Assembly: GCA_014896635.1 (NCBI GenBank)
Contig: JADBKA010000144.1
Span: 1 to 11,624, forward strand
Reading direction: 5' to 3'
Source of the DNA: Ktedonobacteraceae bacterium
Lineage (GTDB): Bacteria; Chloroflexota; Ktedonobacteria; Ktedonobacterales; Ktedonobacteraceae
DNA length: 11,624 nucleotides
In this document: piece by piece, positions 6,791 through 11,624 of the stretch
Numbering within the stretch: the stretch's first letter is position 1
Layout: every line of letters begins with the position of its first letter
Translations under genes and position numbers: made by a program
Notes under the pieces: model-generated
What the model was told of the DNA's origin: nothing
Databases searched by the model: none
What the model saw: only the letters and a program-made list of their open reading frames with translations

Positions 6791-7327
6791 ATGGACAGCG
6801 ATAGGCACTATCCTTATAAAAGGGATGCATTCCCCGGCGACGACGCTCCCAATCACACCATTACGATTGAACAGTTGCAATACCTGGTGCAACTGCTTGA
6901 TAGGAGTGACATTGCGGAAATCGAGGTCAGGCTCCCAGCACAGGAGACGCGCCTGGCCTTACGCAAAGCGCAAGCTCCTGAAGGCCAGATACGCAATGGC
7001 AGCCATCCGGCAGCCCAGGTAGCCCACCCGGCGACTCTTTCGCTAAAAAAGACGGAAGAGCCTGCGCCGGTCGAAACCAGGCATACCGTGATCGCTCCTC
7101 TGGTCGGCATTTTTCATAGCTGGATCAGGCCGCGCGGTGGTCCCCTGGTCTCGGTCGGAGATCATATCACTGTGGGCCAGACGGTAGGAACCATCCAGTC
7201 GCTCAACATCATGAATGAGGTCGAGTCAACAGTCGCCGGGCGCGTGGTGGAAATTCTCGTGCAGGATGGACAGCCGGTAGAGTATGGGCAACCGCTCATG
7301 GTGATTGAAAGTACAGAGGAGCAATGA
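6791..7327 (+). CDS. AccB-like protein (biotin carboxyl carrier fold) lacking the biotinyl lysine
   Basis: 178 residues with the full layout of an acetyl-CoA carboxylase biotin carboxyl carrier protein. The N-terminal helical segment (about 24-58, LVQLLDRSDIAEIEV) is followed by a Pro/Ala-rich linker (about 62-97) and a C-terminal biotinyl domain (about 98-175) with VIAPLVGIF, VSVGDHITVGQTVG and VEILVQDGQPVEYGQPLMVIE. Where the family has AMKM before MNE, this protein reads QSLNIMNEVES: the acceptor lysine is Asn139 (AAC, 7205-7207). No other lysine lies nearby, so ordinary BirA biotinylation is impossible. GGAAAGGG at 6776-6783 supports ATG 6791. accC does not follow; xseA starts 3 nt after the stop. 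It may be a structural or regulatory ACCase partner like plant BADC, or a decayed paralogue. The fold is clear; the function is inference. Confidence 0.9.
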   Translation: MDSDRHYPYKRDAFPGDDAPNHTITIEQLQYLVQLLDRSDIAEIEVRLPAQETRLALRKAQAPEGQIRNGSHPAAQVAHPATLSLKKTEEPAPVETRHTVIAPLVGIFHSWIRPRGGPLVSVGDHITVGQTVGTIQSLNIMNEVESTVAGRVVEILVQDGQPVEYGQPLMVIESTEEQ

Positions 7328-7330
7328 GGG

Positions 7331-8557
7331 ATGCTGTTGCCGGATTTCTTAGAGAGTCCCTCGCTCGTCAGTGTGTCAGCACTGGCCCTCTACATCAAAG
7401 AACTACTCGAAACGAACGATGTGTTGCAGAACATCTGGGTTCATGGAGAGGTATCTAACTGCAAAACCTATCCTTCCGGGCATAGTTACTTTACCTTGAA
7501 AGAAGGTGACGCCCAGCTCCACTGCGTGTTTTTCAAATTCTCGCGCCTGCGCTCTGCTGCTCCCATTTTACAGGATGGGATGGCAGTGGCCGTAAATGGT
7601 CGCATTTCCTTCTATGAACGGGATGGTAAGCTACAATGTTATGTAGACAGCGCCAGACTGCTTGGTGAGGGAGCGCTCTTCCAGCGTTTTGAACAGCTCA
7701 AGGCGCGCCTGGCAGCAGAGGGCCTTTTCGATGCCGAACGCAAGCGCCCTCTGCCGGCGCAGCCCTCGGTAGTTGGTATTGTCACTTCTCCGCAGGCGGC
7801 GGCGCTGCGCGATATGCTGCGCGTCCTGCGCACCCGCTATCCTCTTGTACGGGTGCTGCTCGCCCCATCCCTGGTACAGGGAGCTGAGGCGCCGGCGTCC
7901 ATTGCAGCAGCCCTGGATCTGTTAAACGAGCATGGCGAGGCTGAGGTTATCATTCTGGGACGGGGAGGCGGCTCGGTTGAAGAGTTATGGGCATTTAACG
8001 AGGAGATTGTCGCGCGGGCGATTGCCCGTTCGCGCATCCCGGTGATCAGCGGCGTCGGCCACGAGACCGACTTCACGATTGCCGATTTTGTGGCCGACGT
8101 GCGCGCCTCGACGCCAACCGCAGCGGCAACGGCTGCCGTCCCCGACATAGAGGACTGGCGCACCGCTCTCAGGATGAAACAGCAGGACCTGGCGAGCTTG
8201 ATGGAGGAGCGCCTGGCGGTACTTGCAGAGCAGTTAGCACAGATGCTGCACGAATTACAGCGCGCCAGTCCGTTAAATCTAGTGGATAGGCGGCGGCAGC
8301 AACTGGATGAAACGACTGAGCGGCTACAAATGCATATGCACCACATACTGGCCCTGCGTGGCGAGCAGTTGCGCGGACTCGCCGCACAACTCCACTCGCT
8401 CAGTCCTTTGTTGACGATTGCTCGCGGTTACGCCATCGTACGCCGTGACGCAGACCAGGCAATTGTAACTGACGCCCGGCAAGTCACCAGCGGTGAACGG
8501 CTGACCATTCAAGTGCGCGATGGCTCTATTCCGGTAGAAGTTTGCCCTGGCAGCTAA
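7331..8557 (+). CDS. xseA: Exodeoxyribonuclease VII large subunit
   Basis: Catalytic subunit of exonuclease VII, which degrades single-stranded DNA from both ends and acts in repair. It has 408 residues, somewhat shorter than E. coli XseA (456). An N-terminal OB-fold DNA-binding domain (about 13-108: IWVHGEVSNCKTYPSGHSYF, VFFKFSRLR, VAVNGRISFYERDGKLQ) is followed by the catalytic domain with GIVTSPQAAALRDML, GRGGGSVEELWAFNEE and VISGVGHETDFTIADFVAD, then RASTPTAAA. Behind these is a long helical region (about 275-360) that probably binds XseB, and a short C-terminal beta segment (IARGYAIVRRD). ATG 7331 lies 3 nt after the accB-like stop; GAGGAG at 7317-7322 is the ribosome binding site, inside the previous gene, indicating coupling. 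xseB follows after 42 nt. Confidence 0.97.
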   Translation: MLLPDFLESPSLVSVSALALYIKELLETNDVLQNIWVHGEVSNCKTYPSGHSYFTLKEGDAQLHCVFFKFSRLRSAAPILQDGMAVAVNGRISFYERDGKLQCYVDSARLLGEGALFQRFEQLKARLAAEGLFDAERKRPLPAQPSVVGIVTSPQAAALRDMLRVLRTRYPLVRVLLAPSLVQGAEAPASIAAALDLLNEHGEAEVIILGRGGGSVEELWAFNEEIVARAIARSRIPVISGVGHETDFTIADFVADVRASTPTAAATAAVPDIEDWRTALRMKQQDLASLMEERLAVLAEQLAQMLHELQRASPLNLVDRRRQQLDETTERLQMHMHHILALRGEQLRGLAAQLHSLSPLLTIARGYAIVRRDADQAIVTDARQVTSGERLTIQVRDGSIPVEVCPGS

Positions 8558-8599
8558 CGCTCCCGATTCAGTCCGATAAAAGAAAAAAGAGGGAAAAGC

Positions 8600-8821
8600 A
8601 TGGACGAGCTTTCTTTTGAAGAGGCTTTTGCACGACGTGAGGCGGCAGTAGCAGCCCTGCAAGATGGACGGATGCCTCTTGACCAGGCCCTGGCACACTA
8701 TCAGGAAGGCATGAAACTGGCACAGCACTGCCACGAGCTTCTACAAAAAGCAGAGTTGACTGTACAGCAGCTCAGCCTCGATAGCGACGGCAATGCATCA
8801 GTCGTCCCCCTGGAATTGTAG
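8600..8821 (+). CDS. xseB: Exodeoxyribonuclease VII small subunit
   Basis: Small helical subunit that binds the XseA helical arm in several copies and controls nuclease activity. The 73 residues match the family length. It shows the typical SFEEAFARREAAVAAL start, then MPLDQALAHYQEGMKLAQHC and a second helix with LLQKAELTVQQL. AGAGGG at about 8588-8593 precedes ATG 8600 at good spacing. The usual XseA/XseB pairing supports the call. The membrane protein gene starts 13 nt after its stop. Confidence 0.95.
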   Translation: MDELSFEEAFARREAAVAALQDGRMPLDQALAHYQEGMKLAQHCHELLQKAELTVQQLSLDSDGNASVVPLEL

Positions 8822-8834
8822 ATGGGCAGACGGG

Positions 8835-9275
8835 ATGAATAATGCACTCTTTGATAATCGTGTGCTTATCGCTTCACTGCTCTCATGGGCTATCGCGCAG
8901 ATCAGCAAGACCATTTTCGAGCTATTTCGCCAGCGCAAGCTCGTTATCAGCCGTCTTGTCTCATCTGGCGGTATGCCCAGCTCCCACTCCGCTCTCGTGA
9001 CCGCCCTGGCAACCGCTGTCGGACGTCTCGACGGCATCGGTTCATCAACGTTTGCTATCGCGGTCGTACTGGCCAGCATCGTGATGTACGATGCCGCAGG
9101 CGTGCGGCGCGCCGTCAGCATCCAGGCGCGTATTCTGAACCAGATGCTTGACGAGCTATTTCAGGGACATCCCATCGCCGAGAAGCGCCTGCGCGAACTG
9201 GTGGGGCATACTCCGGTGCAGGTTTTTGCCGGCGGCCTGTTAGGGCTTGTAGTGGGACTGCTCATGACACGCTGA
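8835..9275 (+). CDS. Divergent PAP2-family membrane protein (YuiD/DUF212 type)
   Basis: Small integral membrane protein, 146 residues from ATG 8835. Family motifs are SSGGMPSSHSALVTALATAVG, ASIVMYDAAGVRRAVSIQA and LRELVGHTPVQVFAGGLLG. Hydrophobic segments lie at about 9-28, 48-62, 68-86 and 124-145. The PSSHS and GHT motifs recall the second and third phosphatase motifs of PAP2 enzymes, but the first motif is not evident, so phosphatase activity is unproven. A longer frame from 8793 would overlap xseB by 29 nt and add 14 polar residues; ATG 8835 begins at the usual point for the family, with only a weak GGG-type ribosome site. Relatives often sit near isoprenoid genes and xseB, so a role with polyprenyl phosphates is conceivable but not shown. 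It is the last gene of the co-directional run. Confidence 0.9.
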   Translation: MNNALFDNRVLIASLLSWAIAQISKTIFELFRQRKLVISRLVSSGGMPSSHSALVTALATAVGRLDGIGSSTFAIAVVLASIVMYDAAGVRRAVSIQARILNQMLDELFQGHPIAEKRLRELVGHTPVQVFAGGLLGLVVGLLMTR

Positions 9276-9602
9276 GTCATCTCCGCAAACTGAGATCCAT
9301 TTCTCTTTCGATTTGTGAGCTATTACCATTTTCTCCCATTGAAATTCTGAACTTCTATCGTCTATAGTAAATGAGAGAGCAGATATTCTTTGTAACACGC
9401 TGGCGCATGCTGATAAAAGTGTCAGGCATGTTACTCCCACTCCAGGCTCTCGTCGTTCAAGGTGAACCTCAATGGGAATCTCTCTTTTTCACAGAGGCAA
9501 ACTGCTACGACAGGTGGGAGTAAATTTCTTTACGACAGAATCTTTTATATATGCATTGTTGATGAAAAAAGTTTTGCTTATTATCTGGTATTGAGGAGAA
9601 CC
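9276..9602 (+). other. 327-bp spacer upstream of the response regulator, AT-rich with inverted repeats
   Basis: No gene is supported here. A weak 5-bp stem ATCTC/GAGAT (9279-9296) just after the membrane protein gene, followed by a T/C-rich run, could be a poor terminator. CATGCTGA (9406-9413) and TCAGGCATG (9422-9430) pair with one bulged base. TTACTCCCAC (9431-9440) and GTGGGAGTAA (9514-9523) are a perfect 10-bp inverted repeat 73 bp apart. TACGACAG occurs at 9506-9513 and 9531-9538. A weak promoter-like pair TTGATG, 17 bp, TATCTG lies close to the start codon. The composition is clearly more AT-rich than the operon, as expected for a regulatory region. Confidence 0.55.
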
Positions 9603-10343
9603 ATGAAACTACTGGTCATTGATGGGGACCGCGACCTGGTTGAAATGCTTACCGGCTGGTTAAAGACGCTCGGCTATGAAGTTCACCGGGCCTATACAGC
9701 AGAACGCGCCAGGGTAGAGTGGCTGGAACAGAAACCTGATCTTGTGATCATAGATACCGCTTTGAAAGAGGCAGATATGCTAGCACTCTGCCGCGATATG
9801 CGTAGTAAACATGATGCTCTGGTGCTGGTAGTCACCGACGGGAAAGACGTACAGGACGAGGTGCGCTGCCTCGAATCCGGGGCCGATGACTACTTGCGTA
9901 AGCCGTTCTTCCCTTCTCAACTACTGGCTCGCATTCGCGCAGTCAGCCGGAGAGTGCGCTCAACCCTTGAGCGACGCCCTTCGTCAAAAGTGACGGTCGG
10001 CCCAATCAGCGTCGACACTCTGCATAACGAAGCGACCGTCAATGGGAGAACCATCCGCCTCACCCCTACTGAAAGCAAATTGCTGCATCTCCTGGCAGTA
10101 AACGCAAATGATGTATGTACAACTAATCAAATTGTAACGCATATATGGGGTTATGATGGCGAAGGTGATGCGGGCCTGATAAAAGCGCATATCCGTCATC
10201 TGCGCCAGAAAATTGAGGTGAACCCCGGCAATCCACGCTATATCCTGACAGTTCCTGGCGTGGGCTACACGCTGATTCGTCGCGCCTCTGAAGAACAGGA
10301 AGCCTGGGAAACGGCGCGCACCTTGCGTGTTATTTCTCGATAG
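9603..10343 (+). CDS. OmpR/PhoB-family response regulator, orphan
   Basis: Two-component transcription factor of 246 residues. The receiver domain (about 1-115) has the acidic pair Asp7/Asp9, the phosphoacceptor Asp51 (VIIDT), Thr78 (VVTDG) and Lys100 (DDYLRKPF), so all switch residues are present. One usual acidic position in the first cluster is Gly8 (IDGDRD). The winged-helix DNA-binding domain (about 130-232) shows VNGRTIRLTPTESKLLHLL, IVTHIWGYDGEGD, LIKAHIRHLRQKIE and the wing YILTVPGVGYTLIRR. GAGGAG at 9594-9599 supports ATG 9603 over an upstream in-frame start at 9462, whose extra residues match no receiver. No histidine kinase is adjacent on either side, so the partner lies elsewhere. 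Target genes are unknown; autoregulation through the inverted repeats upstream is possible. Confidence 0.95.
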   Translation: MKLLVIDGDRDLVEMLTGWLKTLGYEVHRAYTAERARVEWLEQKPDLVIIDTALKEADMLALCRDMRSKHDALVLVVTDGKDVQDEVRCLESGADDYLRKPFFPSQLLARIRAVSRRVRSTLERRPSSKVTVGPISVDTLHNEATVNGRTIRLTPTESKLLHLLAVNANDVCTTNQIVTHIWGYDGEGDAGLIKAHIRHLRQKIEVNPGNPRYILTVPGVGYTLIRRASEEQEAWETARTLRVISR

Positions 10344-10351
10344 CAGCAATA

Positions 10352-10392
10352 GCAGGGAGGCTCTGCCTCCCTGCCGGGGCCTGCCAGGCCCC
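10352..10392. terminator. Two tandem GC-rich hairpins between convergent genes
   Basis: GCAGGGAGGC-TCT-GCCTCCCTGC (10352-10374) is a perfect 10-bp stem with a 3-nt loop. GGGGCCT-GCC-AGGCCCC (10376-10392) is a perfect 7-bp stem with a 3-nt loop. They fill the 63-bp gap between two convergent stop codons, so termination for both genes is the likely role. Neither strand has a T-run after the stems, so this is not a textbook intrinsic terminator. A dispersed palindromic repeat unit is the alternative. Confidence 0.7.
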
Positions 10393-10406
10393 ACACGGCT
10401 TTGACA

Positions 10407-11429
10407 TCACTTCGGCAAAAACGGCTGTATTTCAGCGATGGAGGCGATACGTAGCATTAATGCTTTCTCCGCTGCTGTCAGCGAATTCTCATCTCCCTGT
10501 TTCTTCTGCCACAACTCCAGGTAACGCTGCAACTTGCTAAAGTTGCTATAGCCAGTCAGTGTATTGTTCAAGAAAACGATGGGCGCCTGCTCGCTATTGG
10601 CATTGCCCTGGTTGATCTGTGTAAGCAGCATCGCCACTCGCTGCGAAGTCACCCAGTCGGGCGAAGGAATGCTCTCACGGTCAATCATAAAAACCAGGTA
10701 TGACACATCAGGAACTGGCGTAATGCTATTATCGGCTTGCAGCGTATAGGCATTGCCATCGACGGCTTCAGCGAAAATGATATAGGTGCCGCACCTGAGA
10801 ATCGGCGTATTATGGTCAGGCGATCCGCTGGCACCGGCATCAGTGGGAGTTCTGGGATGATGGGGATAGAATGCGACACGGCGACTGAGCAGGTGCTTTG
10901 CCTGCTGCGTGGCATTGAGCAATTGTTCAACCGATTTAACCACCGTTGAAGCGATAAACGAGTAGGGGAGCGCAACAGGAAAAATGGAACCTGCCGTCTC
11001 AGCCAGGGATGTGAACTTGTTGACAAGCGTATCGCGCTCCTCTTGCGGCACGCCCACAGCCATAATATGAAATTCCAACCAGAGGCGCTCATGGCCTGAA
11101 TAGTCGTCACACAGGTAGACCGTATCCGAGAGAAAACTATCGATCAGCGTTGCCCTGGGCAGGTGTTCCTGGTAGTAATGGACCCGCTGCACAGCGGGTT
11201 TCGTTCCCAGAGAATTCGAACTCAGAATCAGCACGCCATCTTGAGGAAACAGGCCCTCGAACAATGTCCTGTGATGATCTTCCGCCACACAGATTGCCTT
11301 GAGCGACACCGTGAACGGTTGAGCGGCGATAATCGCGTGGGGATCATTGCCATCGGCACAGGTCATATAGGGGGAAGACAACTTGCCCGCTGCTTCATCA
11401 GGTGCAACATACCACAACGTCAGATTCAT
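10407..11429 (-). CDS. Hypothetical protein of unknown function, 340 residues
   Basis: I do not recognise a family. The frame could begin at TTG 11453, but AAGGAG (minus strand, 11436-11441) lies 6 nt before ATG 11429, so I take that start (MNLTLWYVAPDEAAG). There is no signal peptide and no clear membrane segment, so it is probably cytoplasmic. Residues about 40-140 alternate hydrophobic and polar positions with frequent aromatics (FTVSLKAICVAEDHH, QDGVLILSSNS, DTVYLCDDYSGHERLWLEFH), suggesting a beta-rich domain. About 150-190 looks helical. A Pro/His/Gly-rich segment (about 192-213, FYPHHPRTPTDAGASG) is a likely linker, and the C-terminal part ends in a helical region with LEIWQKK-like charged helices (YLELWQKKQGDE). 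Three cysteines are scattered (for example CADG, CVAED), with no metal motif. It converges on the response regulator, sharing only the hairpins between them. Coding status is well supported by length and ribosome site. Confidence 0.75.
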   Translation of the reverse strand: MNLTLWYVAPDEAAGKLSSPYMTCADGNDPHAIIAAQPFTVSLKAICVAEDHHRTLFEGLFPQDGVLILSSNSLGTKPAVQRVHYYQEHLPRATLIDSFLSDTVYLCDDYSGHERLWLEFHIMAVGVPQEERDTLVNKFTSLAETAGSIFPVALPYSFIASTVVKSVEQLLNATQQAKHLLSRRVAFYPHHPRTPTDAGASGSPDHNTPILRCGTYIIFAEAVDGNAYTLQADNSITPVPDVSYLVFMIDRESIPSPDWVTSQRVAMLLTQINQGNANSEQAPIVFLNNTLTGYSNFSKLQRYLELWQKKQGDENSLTAAEKALMLRIASIAEIQPFLPK

Positions 11430-11497
11430 CTTCTTCTCCTTCCACATATGCAACGTGAATAAATTTTCTTCTCTCCTTATATTCTTTATTACTACAT

Positions 11498-11503
11498 ATT
11501 ATA
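11498..11503 (-). promoter_or_regulatory. Consensus -10 element upstream of the hypothetical gene
   Basis: The minus strand carries a perfect TATAAT at 11498-11503, about 70 bp before the start codon at 11429, in an AT-rich stretch. No convincing -35 hexamer lies 16-18 bp upstream (about GCTCTC), so promoter strength is uncertain. If used, the 5' untranslated leader would be roughly 60 nt. Confidence 0.45.
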
Positions 11504-11520
11504 TGGAAATGAAGATTCAC

Positions 11521-11618
11521 GAGAGCGAATACTCTCCTGGCAGGGTTCGCCGAGTTCTCGCGTAGCGGGACTGGTGTCCCACAAAGACAAAGTGGGATAG
11601 GGTTCCCCAGAGGGGAAC
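11521..11618. repeat. Cluster of short hairpins at the window end
   Basis: Several close stem-loops occur in a row: GAGAG-CGAATA-CTCTC (11521-11536), GGGAC-TGGT-GTCCC (11567-11580), TCCCAC-N9-GTGGGA (11577-11597) and GTTCCCC-AGA-GGGGAAC (11602-11618). The second and third share bases 11577-11580, so they cannot form together. There is no supported gene here. Part of the sequence resembles the spacer element at 2739-2823, suggesting one dispersed repeat family. It lies upstream of the minus-strand promoter-like element and continues to the window edge, so its full extent is unseen. Confidence 0.55.
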
Positions 11619-11624
11619 GGGGAG

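Noticed and set aside
7205..7207. Asn139 in the AccB-like protein as a sequencing error
   Set aside because: The flanking residues of the attachment motif also differ (SLNI instead of AMKM), so one miscalled base cannot account for it.
8793..8834. Upstream start for the YuiD-type protein
   Set aside because: It would overlap xseB and add 14 polar residues not expected before the first membrane helix.
9462..9602. Upstream start for the response regulator
   Set aside because: It would add 47 residues with no receiver similarity; the GAGGAG site and family length favour ATG 9603.
11163..11462. 99-codon open frame on the plus strand inside the hypothetical gene
   Set aside because: It is opposite a longer frame with a strong ribosome site and shows no recognisable features.

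Overview
The window looks like a chromosomal housekeeping region from a moderately GC-rich bacterium, most likely Chloroflexota and plausibly class Ktedonobacteria. That placement is inference from four things: the shikimate kinase/3-dehydroquinate synthase fusion, the Thermus-like tip of EF-P, the extended IspG, and GC-rich hairpin repeats between genes. No marker here is decisive. No phage, plasmid, insertion sequence or CRISPR signature is visible.

Layout. Positions 2-1246 and 1275-2513 (+) hold rseP, cut off at its 5' end by the window edge, and ispG. This is the tail of the common dxr-rseP-ispG cluster. A perfect 18-bp inverted repeat starting in the ispG stop codon closes the unit, and it also serves the convergent tRNA-Val(GAC) gene on the minus strand, which has a near-consensus promoter. 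A repeat-bearing spacer of about 300 bp follows. Then comes a tightly packed co-directional run of eight genes (2924-9275, +): aroKB fusion, aroQ, an M24 Xaa-Pro peptidase, efp, an accB-like gene, xseA, xseB and a YuiD-type membrane protein. It is probably one operon, and its promoter appears to yield a leaderless aroKB message. A 327-bp spacer leads to an orphan OmpR/PhoB-type response regulator (9603-10343, +). Two tandem GC-rich hairpins separate it from a convergent gene of unknown function (10407-11429, -). The window ends in a cluster of short hairpins.

How the genes fit together. AroKB and AroQ supply three shikimate-pathway steps: dehydroquinate synthesis, dehydroquinate dehydration and shikimate phosphorylation. 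IspG makes the penultimate MEP-pathway isoprenoid intermediate. RseP is a membrane site-2 protease. EF-P relieves ribosome stalling at polyproline. XseA and XseB together form exonuclease VII. The block resembles the aroQ-pepP-efp-accB-accC-...-nusB-folD-xseA-xseB order of many Gram-positive bacteria, but everything between accB and xseA is missing.

The most notable observation is that the AccB-like protein keeps both conserved regions of a biotin carboxyl carrier protein but has Asn139 where the biotinylated lysine should be. It therefore cannot carry biotin in the usual way. This recalls the plant BADC proteins, lysine-less BCCP paralogues that dampen acetyl-CoA carboxylase. Other points worth checking are the insertion of about 50 residues in RseP, Arg32 in EF-P, the leaderless aroKB start, the hairpin repeats, and the unrecognised 340-residue protein.
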